Assembly: GCF_900101265.1 (NCBI RefSeq)
Contig: NZ_FMZS01000001.1
Location: forward strand, 434,001 to 498,000
Reading direction: 5' to 3'
DNA from: Massilia sp. PDC64
GTDB lineage: Bacteria; Pseudomonadota; Gammaproteobacteria; Burkholderiales; Burkholderiaceae_D
DNA: 64,000 bases
Shown here: one piece after another, positions 1-8,587 of the stretch
How positions within the stretch are numbered: the first letter of the stretch is position 1
How the letters are laid out: every line of letters starts with the position of its first letter
The notes under the pieces: generated by a model
Told to the model about the DNA's origin: nothing
The model's database searches: none
Seen by the model: only the letters and a program-made list of their open reading frames with translations
Translations under genes and position numbers: made by a program

Positions 1-13
1 CGCTCGTGATCAT
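1..13 (-). CDS. Start of an unidentified CDS running off the left edge
   Basis: A GGAG Shine-Dalgarno on the minus strand lies 6 bases before an ATG at 13-11, which opens a frame (Met-Ile-Thr-Ser) that leaves the window at once. It begins 10 bases after the stop of the DMT transporter gene on the same strand, so it would be co-transcribed with it. Four codons do not allow a function to be named. Confidence 0.35.
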
Positions 14-23
14 GCAGTCTCCT

Positions 24-884
24 TTATTTTTTTACGACGAATACGACGCCCAGCACGGCGACGACCATGCCGGCCAGGCCGAGCACGCTCAGCTTCTCGC
101 CGAACATCAGCCAGGCCATCAGGGCCGTGGTGGGCGGCGTCAGGTACAGCAGGCTCGTCACGCGGGTCGCGTCGTTACGGCTGATGAGGCGGAACAGCAG
201 GAAGATGGCGCCGATCGACAGCGCCAGGACCGCCCACAGCAACGCACCCAGGAATTGCGGCGTCCACTGGATGTTCTCCATGCGCGGGCCGAAGCCTTCC
301 AGCAGCACGGCGAACGGCAGCAGCGCGAGCGCGGACGTCGCGTACTGGATCACGGTGCCGGTGCGCAGGTCGAACTGCGGACAGAAGCGCTTCTGGTACA
401 TCGTGCCCGCCGTGATCGACAGCAGGGCCAGCACGCACAGCGCGATCGCGGCCGGCGCCAGCCCGTTCAGGTGGATCTTCGCGGCCACGACGAGGCCCAC
501 GCCGCACAGGCCCAGGCCCAGCCCCAGCCACTGGCGCGGCCGGACCTTTTCGCCGATCAGCGGCGCGGCGATGGCCGTCAGGATCGGCTGCATGCCCACG
601 ATCAGCGCGGACAGCCCGGCCGGCATGCCGAGCTTGATCGCACCCCACACGCCGCCCAGGTAGCCGGCCTGCAGCAACAGCCCGGCGAATGCCACATGGT
701 GGATGCGTCCGCGCGGCCAGGCGGCGCCCGTCAACAACACGACGGGCAACAGGATCAGGATGGCACCCAGGCAGCGCAGGATCAGGAAGGACATCGGCGG
801 CGCGTACGGCAACCCGTATTTCGCGGCGATGAAACCGGTGCTCCAGAGGACGACGAAAAACAGTGGCATCGGTCGAATGATCAT
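24..884 (-). CDS. DMT-superfamily (EamA) membrane transporter
   Basis: A 286-residue, very hydrophobic protein made of two EamA-type repeats (about residues 1-140 and 150-286), which gives about ten membrane helices. This is the usual layout and length of drug/metabolite exporters of the inner membrane. The N-terminal stretch LWSTGFIAAKYGLPY is typical of the family. Substrate cannot be told from the sequence; relatives export metabolites or amino acids. A possible co-transcribed gene starts 10 bases downstream at the window edge. The start used gives MIIRPMPLFF; the Met six residues in is an alternative. Confidence 0.9.
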   Translation of the reverse strand: MIIRPMPLFFVVLWSTGFIAAKYGLPYAPPMSFLILRCLGAILILLPVVLLTGAAWPRGRIHHVAFAGLLLQAGYLGGVWGAIKLGMPAGLSALIVGMQPILTAIAAPLIGEKVRPRQWLGLGLGLCGVGLVVAAKIHLNGLAPAAIALCVLALLSITAGTMYQKRFCPQFDLRTGTVIQYATSALALLPFAVLLEGFGPRMENIQWTPQFLGALLWAVLALSIGAIFLLFRLISRNDATRVTSLLYLTPPTTALMAWLMFGEKLSVLGLAGMVVAVLGVVFVVKK

Positions 885-1208
885 TCATCAAGTTTAGCAT
901 GGCTGACCTTTCCCTTTTGCCCTTGCTGCAAAGCACTAAAGTGTTGTAACGACGCAAACAAAAACGGCGCAAACGTTTGTATTTGTTGATCTTACTCAAG
1001 AGAGTGCGGTTGAATTGTGCGACGCATCAAAAGTGCTTGACGCATAATCGAAAACCGGGAAAAATGACTTCATGTTGCGGCGCACAATCCATGCGCTTTA
1101 TCAAGCAGTCTCAAGTTTTTCCCTGTTTCACCGCTTCACTGGTCCATGCAGGTGTCCCAAGACACCTGAAAAGCAAAAGTTCATAACGATCCATTACTGG
1201 AGAACCAT
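885..1208. other. Intergenic region between DMT transporter and phasin
   Basis: This 324-base stretch is less GC-rich than its neighbours and carries no convincing gene. It separates divergent genes, so it should hold both promoters. A TTGACG hexamer near 1038 could be a -35 for the phasin, but I see no good -10. A clear GGAG ribosome-binding site lies just before the phasin ATG at 1209. Confidence 0.5.
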
Positions 1209-1784
1209 ATGTTTGCATTCCCTGAGCAGTTTTCGAACGCGACCAAAGCCAACCTCGAATCCCAGTTCGCCCTGCTGTCGGCCCTGACCACCAAGACTTT
1301 CGAGGGTGTGGAAAAGCTGGTGGACCTGAACATCAACACCGCCAAGGCCGCCATCGAGGACTCGTCGGCAACCGCACGCCAGCTGCTGGCTGTCAAGGAT
1401 GCCCAGGAATTCTTCGCCGTCTCGGCTTCGCAGGCACAACCGGCCGCTGAAAAGGCCATCGCCTACGGTCGCCAGGTGGCATCGATCGCCGCCGACACCG
1501 GTGCCGAGTTCTCGAAAGCCGCCGAAAGCCAGTTCGCCGAAGTCAACCGCAAGGTGATCTCGCTGGTCGACGAAGTGACCAAGAACGCCCCGGCCGGTTC
1601 GGAGACCTATGTGTCGGCCCTGAAAACCGCCATCAGCAACGCCAACGCCGGCTACGAGCAGTTCACCAAGACGACCAAGCAGGCCGTCGAGGCGATCGAA
1701 TCGAACCTGAACGCCGCCGTGTCGCAGTTCACGCAAGCCACCCGCAAGGCTGGCGCTGCCGCCAACTCGGCTGCCGCTGCCTAA
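1209..1784 (+). CDS. Phasin family protein (PHA granule-associated)
   Basis: A 191-residue, Ala-rich, cysteine-free helical protein of the phasin family (PhaP type). It starts with the family's characteristic MFAFPEQFSNATKANLESQF. Phasins coat polyhydroxyalkanoate granules in the cytoplasm and control their size and number. The phasin domain spans roughly residues 5-105; the rest is amphipathic helix with an Ala-rich tail. A strong GGAG site precedes the ATG and a strong terminator follows, so this is a monocistronic gene. No PHA synthase genes are in the window. Confidence 0.93.
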   Translation: MFAFPEQFSNATKANLESQFALLSALTTKTFEGVEKLVDLNINTAKAAIEDSSATARQLLAVKDAQEFFAVSASQAQPAAEKAIAYGRQVASIAADTGAEFSKAAESQFAEVNRKVISLVDEVTKNAPAGSETYVSALKTAISNANAGYEQFTKTTKQAVEAIESNLNAAVSQFTQATRKAGAAANSAAAA

Positions 1785-1825
1785 GCTGTACTAGTCACAC
1801 CGCGCTGCTTCCTCTCCTGGAAGCC

Positions 1826-1869
1826 AAACGGCCCGGACCGCGCAAGCGGTTCCGGGCCGTTTGTTTTTC
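1826..1869 (+). terminator. Rho-independent terminator of the phasin gene
   Basis: A long GC-rich hairpin (AAACGGCCCGG paired with CCGGGCCGTTT, with an inner CCGC/GCGG extension around a GCAA loop) is followed by GTTTTT. It lies 42 bases after the phasin stop. Confidence 0.9.
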
Positions 1870-1935
1870 TATATGATTCAGCAACGGCCGCGAGCCGAGC
1901 GGCAGCCGCACATTACGACTATCCACATATCGACC

Positions 1936-2805
1936 ATGCCCATTGCACTTACTGTGTTTCAAGGCCGCGCCGGGGATCACAACGATTTGGCCATTCCGGG
2001 CGCGAAATCGATCGCCGACTGTCTCGGCGCCCTGCTCGGCATCGCGCCTGTGCCGGTCGGCCAGCCGCAGCCCGCGCTCAATCGCGATTGGCGCACCGAA
2101 CTCGATCACGCCTTCCCAGCCTTGTCCGCGATGCGGGATCGGTTCGACGCCATCTTTTCGCGCAACGAGAAGCCGGTGTCCGCAACCAGCCGGTGCGCGG
2201 TGTCGTTGGCGACCCTGCCCGTGGTCGCGGCATACCGTCCCGATGCCTGCGTCGTCTGGTTCGACGCCCATGCGGACCTGAACACGCCGGCCTCGACAAC
2301 ATCTGGTTATCTGGGGGGACTGGCGCTGTCCGGTCCGGCGGGGATGTGGAAAACCGGTCTCGGCGACGGCCTTGCACTCCACAATATCGTGCTGGTGGGT
2401 CAGCGCGATCTCGATCCGTTCGAAGTCGACCTGATTGCGGCGGCTCTGGTGTGCCACCTGCCGCCGGGTGCAGACCTGGCCGAAAGGCTGCGTCGTGCGA
2501 TTGCCGGACGCCCCGTCTACGTCCATCTCGACTGTGATGTACTCGAGCCGGGCATCGTCCCGACCGATTACGTGCATCCCGACGGATTGACGCTCGACGA
2601 CTTGCACGATGCTTGCCGCGTCATCGCCGAACATGAAGTGGTCGGTCTGGAAATTGCCGAGTTTCAGAATTCCTGGCGTGTCGATGGCCCGGCCGTATCT
2701 CCCGAGCCGTTACTGAAAGCGGTTTGGCCGCTGATCATTCCCCGAGATACGCCGCCTGCACCCGCGGATCGTGCAACATGTCCTGCGCATTCCCCGTCAT
2801 CGTGA
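1936..2805 (+). CDS. Arginase/agmatinase-family protein with an altered metal site
   Basis: A 289-residue protein of the ureohydrolase (arginase/agmatinase) fold. The second and third metal motifs are intact: FDAHADLNTP (Asp110, His112, Asp114) and HLDCDVLEP (Asp199, Asp201). The first motif, normally GGDHS, reads TSRCAVSLATL, so the His metal ligand is replaced by Cys87. Substrate is therefore uncertain. I chose the ATG at 1936 (MPIALTVFQG), where family similarity begins; an upstream in-frame ATG at 1861 would sit inside the phasin terminator. The last ~25 codons overlap the convergent livF gene and look unconserved. Confidence 0.8.
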   Translation: MPIALTVFQGRAGDHNDLAIPGAKSIADCLGALLGIAPVPVGQPQPALNRDWRTELDHAFPALSAMRDRFDAIFSRNEKPVSATSRCAVSLATLPVVAAYRPDACVVWFDAHADLNTPASTTSGYLGGLALSGPAGMWKTGLGDGLALHNIVLVGQRDLDPFEVDLIAAALVCHLPPGADLAERLRRAIAGRPVYVHLDCDVLEPGIVPTDYVHPDGLTLDDLHDACRVIAEHEVVGLEIAEFQNSWRVDGPAVSPEPLLKAVWPLIIPRDTPPAPADRATCPAHSPSS

Positions 2806-3457
2806 TCGCACCGGACTCCATCACATAAGCGCGGTGCGCCGCCTGCAGCGCCAGCTTCGCGTTCTGCTCCACGAGCAGGATCGTGATGCCCTGCTTCGAC
2901 ACGTCGCGGATCACCTCGAAGATCTTCTCGACCATGATCGGCGCGAGGCCCATCGACGGCTCGTCCAGCAGCAGCAAGGTGGGATGGCACATCAGCGCGC
3001 GCGCCATCGCGAGCATCTGCTGCTCGCCGCCGGACAGCGTCCCGGCCAGCTGGCCGGATCTCTCCTTCAGGCGCGGGAACACGGTGTACCACTTCTCGAT
3101 GTCGGCCTCGATGCCGGCCTTGTCGTTGCGCGTATAGGCGCCCATCAGCAGGTTTTCCTGGATGGTCATGCGCGTGAAGACACCGCGGCCTTCCGGCACC
3201 ATGGCGAGCTTCTGCTCGACGAGCTTGAATGATTTGTTCGCGTTCAGCGGCTGGCCGAGATAACTGATCGTGCCTTCCACCTTGCACGGCGGCAGGGTGC
3301 CCGTGATCGCTTTCAGGGTGGTCGTCTTGCCCGCGCCGTTGGCACCGATCAAGGTGACGAGTTCGCCGCGGTTGACTTCCAGGTCGATCCCTTTGACGGC
3401 CTTGATGCCGCCGTACGCCACTTTCAGGCCGGATATTTTCAGAACGTTGTCGGCCAT
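2735..3457 (-). CDS. livF: LivF-type ABC transporter ATPase (branched-chain amino acids)
   Basis: A 240-residue ATPase, the second nucleotide-binding subunit of a HAAT/Liv-type importer. Walker A is GANGAGKTT (residues 38-46), the signature is LSGGEQQ (141-147) and Walker B is LLLLDEP (161-167). The C-terminus AAYLGE is typical of LivF. The ATG at 3457 overlaps the livG stop by one base (TGATG), so translation is probably coupled. It is the last gene of livHMGF, and its 3' end overlaps the convergent arginase-like gene. Confidence 0.94.
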   Translation of the reverse strand: MADNVLKISGLKVAYGGIKAVKGIDLEVNRGELVTLIGANGAGKTTTLKAITGTLPPCKVEGTISYLGQPLNANKSFKLVEQKLAMVPEGRGVFTRMTIQENLLMGAYTRNDKAGIEADIEKWYTVFPRLKERSGQLAGTLSGGEQQMLAMARALMCHPTLLLLDEPSMGLAPIMVEKIFEVIRDVSKQGITILLVEQNAKLALQAAHRAYVMESGAITMTGNAQDMLHDPRVQAAYLGE

Positions 3458-4224
3458 CAGTGGGCACCTCCGAGATAGGCCTCGATGACGGCCTGGTTCT
3501 TCTGGATCTCGGCCGGCAACCCTTCCGCGATCAGCTTGCCGTACTCCAGCACGGAAATGCGGTCGCACAGCCCCATCATGAGTTTCACGTCGTGTTCGAT
3601 CAGCAGGATCGTGATGCCTGCGTTCTTGATCTTGACCAGCAGTTCGCGCAGCGCGAGCTTTTCCGTCGCATTCATGCCGGCCGCGGGCTCGTCCAGCGCG
3701 AGCAGCTTCGGTTCCGTCGCCAGCGCGCGCGCGATTTCCAGGCGGCGCTGGTCGCCGTACGACAGGAAGCGCGCCGTGCGGTGGGCGAACTGCCCGATGC
3801 CGACGAAGTCCAGCAACTCCTGCGCGCGGGCACGGATCGCCGCCTCTTCCCGGCGCGCGGCGCCGTGGCGGAAGATGGCGCCGAACACGCCCTGGTGCGT
3901 GCGCACGTGCCGTCCGACCATCACGTTTTCCAGCGCGGACATTTCACCGAACAGGCGGATGTTCTGGAACGTGCGCGCGATGCCCGCCTTGGCGACGGCG
4001 TGCGGCGCCGACGGAGAATATGGCTTGCCGTCCAGCTCGAACGTGCCCGTGTCCGGTTGATACAGGCCCGTGATCACGTTGAAGAACGTTGTCTTGCCGG
4101 CGCCGTTCGGGCCGATCAGGCCGTAGATCTGGCCTTTCATGATCTTGATGCCGACGTCCGTCAGGGCTTGCAGGCCGCCGAAGCGTTTGTTGACGCCGGA
4201 GATGTTCAGCAGGATGTCGCTCAT
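3457..4224 (-). CDS. livG: LivG-type ABC transporter ATPase (branched-chain amino acids)
   Basis: A 255-residue ATPase. Walker A is GPNGAGKTT (38-46), followed by the LivG-typical ARTFQNIRLF (83-92). The signature is the non-canonical LSYGDQRRLEIARAL usual in LivG, and Walker B is LLALDEP (174-180). With LivF it energises uptake through the LivH/LivM membrane pair. The ATG at 4224 overlaps the livM stop by four bases (ATGA). The long in-frame extension upstream is a shadow of livM. Confidence 0.94.
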   Translation of the reverse strand: MSDILLNISGVNKRFGGLQALTDVGIKIMKGQIYGLIGPNGAGKTTFFNVITGLYQPDTGTFELDGKPYSPSAPHAVAKAGIARTFQNIRLFGEMSALENVMVGRHVRTHQGVFGAIFRHGAARREEAAIRARAQELLDFVGIGQFAHRTARFLSYGDQRRLEIARALATEPKLLALDEPAAGMNATEKLALRELLVKIKNAGITILLIEHDVKLMMGLCDRISVLEYGKLIAEGLPAEIQKNQAVIEAYLGGAH

Positions 4225-5432
4225 GCTTCGCTCTCTTCCTTCTCTTCCTTGGCGAGGGCGGCCGCCGGGCGGTCTTCCTTGACGGGAGACGGCCACAGGC
4301 CGGCCGGACGGTTCAGCATGATCAGGACCATGGCCAGGCCGTACAGCAGCTGGCGCAGCACCTCGGCCTCGATGACGACCTTGCCGAACAACGCCTGCTG
4401 CGCCGGCTCGACGACGTGGCGCAGCACTTCCGGCAACGCGGCCAGCAGCACGCCGCCCATCACGACGCCGGGGATGTGGCCGATGCCGCCCAGCACGACC
4501 ATCGCCAGCACGGCGATGGATTCCGTCAGCGAGAACGATTCCGGAGAGACAAAACCCTGGAAAGCGGCGAACATGGCGCCCGCCACGCCGCCGAACGATG
4601 CGCCCATCGAGAACGCGAGCAGCTTCACGTTGCGGGTGTTGATGCCCATCGCCTTTGCCGCGATCTCGTCTTCGCGGATCGCGACCCACGCGCGGCCCAG
4701 GCGCGAATGCTGCAGGCGGCTCGTCATGAAGATCGTCACGATGCACAGCAGCAGGAACAGGAAATAGTACGCGTTGACGGACGGGATACCGAAGCCGCCG
4801 ATGTACACCGTCGCGCGCGAACCCGCCTCGCCGGCCAGCGACACGCCGAAGATCCGGATCGGATCGATCAGGTTGATGCCTTGCGGGCCGTTGGTGAAAT
4901 TGATCGGATCGTTCAGGTTGTTCATGAAGATCCGGATGATCTCGCCGAAGCCCAGGGTGACGATGGCGAGGTAGTCGCCGCGCAGTTTCAAGGTGGGCGC
5001 ACCCAGCAGCGCGCCGAACAGCGCGGCCACGAGCGCCGCCAGCGGCACGATGAACCAGACGGACAGATGGATGCCGTTCGTGCGCACGTCCTCGCCGAAG
5101 GTGCGCACGATGGCGTCCTGCATCTCGGGGTGGTAGTTCACGACGGATTCCAGCAGCGCGGCGAACTGCGGCGACGCGAGCAGGCCGGTCAGGTACGCGC
5201 CGACGGCGAAGAACGCGATATAGCCCAGGTCCAGCAGGCCGGCGAAGCCGACGACGATGTTCAGGCCCAGCGCCAGCATGATGTACAGCAGCGCCATGTC
5301 GAGGATGCGCACCCACGAGTTGCCGAACTGGGCGGCGACGAACGGGAAGATCAGCATCACGGCCAGCAGCACGGCCATGCTGGCATACGACTGGCGGGGT
5401 TTGTGGACGGTGTCGAAAGTCAGGAGTGCCAT
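4221..5432 (-). CDS. livM: LivM-type ABC transporter permease
   Basis: A 403-residue membrane permease. The hydrophobic helices include the family-typical LALGLNIVVGFAGLLDLGYIAFFAVGAY near residue 50 and the conserved cytoplasmic loop SRLGRAWVAIREDEIAAKAMGIN near 250, which contacts the ATPases. The start at 5432 (MALLTFDTVHK) is preceded by a GGAGA site. It lies 11 bases after livH and overlaps livG. The last ~30 residues are a charged cytoplasmic tail. Confidence 0.93.
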   Translation of the reverse strand: MALLTFDTVHKPRQSYASMAVLLAVMLIFPFVAAQFGNSWVRILDMALLYIMLALGLNIVVGFAGLLDLGYIAFFAVGAYLTGLLASPQFAALLESVVNYHPEMQDAIVRTFGEDVRTNGIHLSVWFIVPLAALVAALFGALLGAPTLKLRGDYLAIVTLGFGEIIRIFMNNLNDPINFTNGPQGINLIDPIRIFGVSLAGEAGSRATVYIGGFGIPSVNAYYFLFLLLCIVTIFMTSRLQHSRLGRAWVAIREDEIAAKAMGINTRNVKLLAFSMGASFGGVAGAMFAAFQGFVSPESFSLTESIAVLAMVVLGGIGHIPGVVMGGVLLAALPEVLRHVVEPAQQALFGKVVIEAEVLRQLLYGLAMVLIMLNRPAGLWPSPVKEDRPAAALAKEEKEESEA

Positions 5433-5443
5433 GGAGTGTCTCC

Positions 5444-6373
5444 TTACGCGCGGTCGGCCACGCGCTCGCCCATGATGCCGGACGGCCGCACGGTCAGCAC
5501 GAGGATCAGCACGATGAACGCGAAGATGTCCTGGTAGTGGCTGCCGAGGAAGCCGCCCGTCAGGTCGCCGATGTAGCCGGCGCCGAGGCTTTCGATGATG
5601 CCCAGGACGATCCCGCCGATCATGGCGCCGTAGATATTGCCGATACCACCCAGCACGGCGGCGGAGAACGCCTTCATGCCCGGCACGGTGCCCATCGCGA
5701 ACTGGATCGACGCATAGTTGGCGCCCCACATCACGCCGGCGACGGCCGCCAGCGCGGCGCCGATGGCGAACGTGGCGACGATGACGCGGTTGGAGTCCAC
5801 GCCCATCAGCCCGGCCACGCGCGGATTCTCGGCGACGGCGCGCATCGCGCGGCCCATCCGGGTCTTCTCGACGAGGAACAAGAGCCCGACCATCGCGAGG
5901 GCCGCCAGCACGAGCAGCAGCACCTGCGTGTGCGAGATCACGGCGCCGCCGACCATGATCGGGTCGGACGACAGCAGCTGCGGGAACGGCAGCGGGCTGC
6001 GGCCCCAGATCATCATGGCGAACGTCTGCAGCAGGATCGACACGCCGATGGCGGTGATCAGGGGGGCCAGGCGCGGCGCATTGCGCAGGCGGCGGTAGGC
6101 GATGCGTTCGATGAGGACGTTCACGAGCATCGTGACGGGGATGGCGCCGACGATGGCGATGGCCAGCTGCACGCCGCCGGGCAGGCCGGGGAAGGCGCCA
6201 TCCAGCAGTTTCAGGATCGACAGGCCGACCATGGCGCCGATCATCAGCACATCGCCATGGGCGAAGTTGATGAGGTTGAGCACGCCGTAGACCATCGTGT
6301 AGCCGAGTGCGACGAGCGCATACATGCTGCCCAGCACCAGCCCGTTCAGGATCTGTTGGACAAAAGTTTCCAT
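5444..6373 (-). CDS. livH: LivH-type ABC transporter permease
   Basis: A 309-residue inner-membrane permease starting METFVQQILNGLVLGSMYAL, a near-invariant LivH opening, followed by YGVLNLINFAHGDVLMIG. It pairs with LivM to form the translocation path for branched-chain amino acids or related compounds. It is the first gene of livHMGF. No periplasmic binding protein gene (livK/J) is adjacent; upstream is apt, separated by a terminator. The ATG at 6373 has an AGGAAA site. Confidence 0.94.
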   Translation of the reverse strand: METFVQQILNGLVLGSMYALVALGYTMVYGVLNLINFAHGDVLMIGAMVGLSILKLLDGAFPGLPGGVQLAIAIVGAIPVTMLVNVLIERIAYRRLRNAPRLAPLITAIGVSILLQTFAMMIWGRSPLPFPQLLSSDPIMVGGAVISHTQVLLLVLAALAMVGLLFLVEKTRMGRAMRAVAENPRVAGLMGVDSNRVIVATFAIGAALAAVAGVMWGANYASIQFAMGTVPGMKAFSAAVLGGIGNIYGAMIGGIVLGIIESLGAGYIGDLTGGFLGSHYQDIFAFIVLILVLTVRPSGIMGERVADRA

Positions 6374-6400
6374 GCTTGTGTGGTTTCCTTTCGAACTAAC

Positions 6401-6428
6401 AAAAACGGCACCCGTGGTACGAGTGCCG
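6401..6428 (-). terminator. Rho-independent terminator of apt
   Basis: On the minus strand CGGCAC and GTGCCG pair across an 11-base loop and are followed by TTTTTGTT. It lies between apt and livH, so the liv operon needs its own promoter or read-through. Confidence 0.8.
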
Positions 6429-6490
6429 CTAGTCAAGCAACATAATTCCCATTGTCATCATAACAGATGGGTTGCTCGAAAATACATCGA

Positions 6491-7033
6491 TTACACGTCG
6501 CGCAGGGTCACCACCGGCATGGTCAGGTTGCGCTTGTCCTTGAAGAACGCGACGTCGAACAGCGCGGCGGCGCCAACGACGTCCTTGCCGATGCGGCGCA
6601 GCAGCGTGGCCGCCGCCTCGATCGTGCCGCCGGTGGCCAGCACGTCGTCGACGATCAGCACGCGCTGGCCCTTGATGCGCTCCGGCTGGATCTCGATCGT
6701 GGCGCTGCCGTATTCGCGGCGGTAATCGATGCCGATCGCGGCGCCGGGCAGCTTGCCCGGTTTGCGCGCCATCGCGAAGCCGAGGCCGCGCTGGTACGCG
6801 AGCGCGCCCGCGAGCATGAAGCCGCGTGCATCCATCGCGAGGAGAAAGTCGACGTCGAGGTGGGCCGTGCGGTCGGTCAGCGCGTCGATGGCGAGCTGCC
6901 AGTGGGTCGGGTTGTCGAAGACGCAGCCCACGTCGATGAAGTTGACGCCCGGTTCCGGGTAATCCTGGAAGAATTCCAGCGGAATGGTGTCGAAACCGGA
7001 GGGCGAGCGCGGGCGCAGGTCGAATACGTTCAT
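6491..7033 (-). CDS. apt: Adenine phosphoribosyltransferase
   Basis: A 180-residue purine-salvage enzyme that makes AMP from adenine and PRPP in the cytoplasm. The PRPP-binding loop VLIVDDVLATGGT is at residues 125-137, and upstream are the family's MDARGFMLAGALA and ARKPGKLPG segments (66-95). Length matches bacterial Apt. It follows ispH on the same strand with a 21-base gap, so it may be read from the fkpB-ispH transcript; a terminator follows at 6401-6428. Confidence 0.94.
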   Translation of the reverse strand: MNVFDLRPRSPSGFDTIPLEFFQDYPEPGVNFIDVGCVFDNPTHWQLAIDALTDRTAHLDVDFLLAMDARGFMLAGALAYQRGLGFAMARKPGKLPGAAIGIDYRREYGSATIEIQPERIKGQRVLIVDDVLATGGTIEAAATLLRRIGKDVVGAAALFDVAFFKDKRNLTMPVVTLRDV

Positions 7034-7054
7034 CAGATCAAACTCGAGGGTGAT

Positions 7055-7999
7055 TCAGGCCGCGGCCTTGCCGCCGTCCAGGCCCTTGGGCAGCGGGAAC
7101 GTGACGTGCTCTTCGACGCCCTCGAGCGCACGCACGCTGGCGGCGCCCAGTTCCTTCAGGCGCTCGATGACGGCTTGCACGAGCACTTCCGGGGCTGACG
7201 CGCCGGCCGTGACGCCGATGCGCTTCTTGCCCGCGATCCAGGCCGGATCGATGCCGGCGGCGTTGTCGACCATGTAGGCCGGCGTGCCCTTCTTTTCCGC
7301 CACTTCGCGCAGGCGGTTCGAATTGGAACTGTTCGGGCTGCCGACGACGATCACGACTTCCACCTGCGGCGCCATGAATTTCACGGCTTCCTGGCGGTTC
7401 GTCGTCGCATAGCAGATGTCGCCCTTCTTCGGCTCCACGATGTTCGGGAAGCGGGCCTTCAGCGCGGCGATGATCTCCGCGGTGTCGTCGACGGACAACG
7501 TGGTCTGCGACACGTAGGCCAGCAGGTCGGGATTGGCGACGTTCAGTGTTGCCACGTCGTCGACCGTCTCGACGAGGTGCATGCCCTCTTCCGCCTGGCC
7601 CATCGTGCCCTCGACTTCCGGGTGGCCGGCGTGGCCGATCATGACGATCTCGGCGCCCTGCTTGCGCATCTTGGCCACTTCCACGTGCACCTTGGTGACC
7701 AGCGGGCAGGTGGCGTCATAGACCTTCAGGCCGCGCGATTCCGCTTCCTCGCGCACGGCCTTCGATACGCCGTGGGCAGAGAACACGAGCGTGTTGCCGG
7801 CCGGGACGTCGTCCAGGTCTTCGATGAAGATGGCGCCCTTGTTGCGCAGGTCGTTGACGACGTAGGCGTTGTGGACGATTTCGTGGCGCACGTAGATGGG
7901 CGCGCCGAATTGCTGCAGGGCGCGCTCGACGATCTCGATCGCACGGTCGACGCCGGCGCAGAAGCCGCGCGGCTGGGCTAACAGGATCTCGTTTTCCAT
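7055..7999 (-). CDS. ispH: 4-hydroxy-3-methylbut-2-enyl diphosphate reductase
   Basis: A 314-residue IspH/LytB protein, the last enzyme of the MEP isoprenoid pathway, which reduces HMBPP to IPP and DMAPP. The three cysteines that hold its iron-sulfur cluster are present: Cys14 in [12 protein letters not shown], Cys98 in [12 protein letters not shown] and Cys196 in [16 protein letters not shown] and the PNSSNSNRL segment are also conserved. It lies 20 bases after fkpB, the same arrangement as fkpB-ispH in E. coli. Confidence 0.96.
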   Translation of the reverse strand: MENEILLAQPRGFCAGVDRAIEIVERALQQFGAPIYVRHEIVHNAYVVNDLRNKGAIFIEDLDDVPAGNTLVFSAHGVSKAVREEAESRGLKVYDATCPLVTKVHVEVAKMRKQGAEIVMIGHAGHPEVEGTMGQAEEGMHLVETVDDVATLNVANPDLLAYVSQTTLSVDDTAEIIAALKARFPNIVEPKKGDICYATTNRQEAVKFMAPQVEVVIVVGSPNSSNSNRLREVAEKKGTPAYMVDNAAGIDPAWIAGKKRIGVTAGASAPEVLVQAVIERLKELGAASVRALEGVEEHVTFPLPKGLDGGKAAA

Positions 8000-8019
8000 G
8001 TATCGGTGGTGGGCTGTGG

Positions 8020-8475
8020 TCAGAGGACGGAAATCAGCTGGACTTCGAACTTCAGCGGCTGGCCGGCCAGCGGGTGGTTGAAGTCGAACACGGCGTCGTC
8101 GGCGCGCAGTTCGCGCAGCACGCCGGCAAAGCGGCCGCCGCCCGGCGCGCGGAAGTCGACGAGGTCGCCGACCTGGTAATCGGCATCCGGTTCCGAGTTC
8201 TCGTCCAGGGTCTTCTTCGTCACGACCTGGATCAGGTCGGGATTGCGCTCGCCGAAGCCTTCGGCAGGCGTCAGGTCGAACGTCGTGTGCGTGCCTTCGG
8301 CCAGGCCGAGCAGGCGCTGCTCGAGGAACGGGGCGAGCTGGCCCTGGCCCAGCAACAGGGTGGCCGGGGTGCTGCCGAAGGTCGTGACGATGTCGTTACC
8401 GTCGGCGGTGGCAAGACGATAATGGAGGGTCAGGTACGACGATTCGGTGACGACGGGAGCGTTAGTGGAGGACAT
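8020..8475 (-). CDS. fkpB: FKBP-type peptidyl-prolyl isomerase (FkpB/SlpA type)
   Basis: A 151-residue FKBP-type isomerase of the SlpA/FkpB subgroup, a cytoplasmic folding helper. The FKBP core runs from about residue 12 ([13 protein letters not shown]) to the [20 protein letters not shown] end, which is diagnostic of this subgroup. The inserted chaperone flap lies between. It is the first gene of fkpB-ispH, with ispH 20 bases downstream. Confidence 0.92.
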   Translation of the reverse strand: MSSTNAPVVTESSYLTLHYRLATADGNDIVTTFGSTPATLLLGQGQLAPFLEQRLLGLAEGTHTTFDLTPAEGFGERNPDLIQVVTKKTLDENSEPDADYQVGDLVDFRAPGGGRFAGVLRELRADDAVFDFNHPLAGQPLKFEVQLISVL

Positions 8476-8587
8476 TGTTGCGTGTTCGGTTGACGTGCAA
8501 ACCGCTATTGTAAGCCTTCCGTGCCGTCGCCGCCTCAGCCGCTGTTATTTCAACCGCGATTTTGTCGTGACCGGGAAACGCCCAGGC

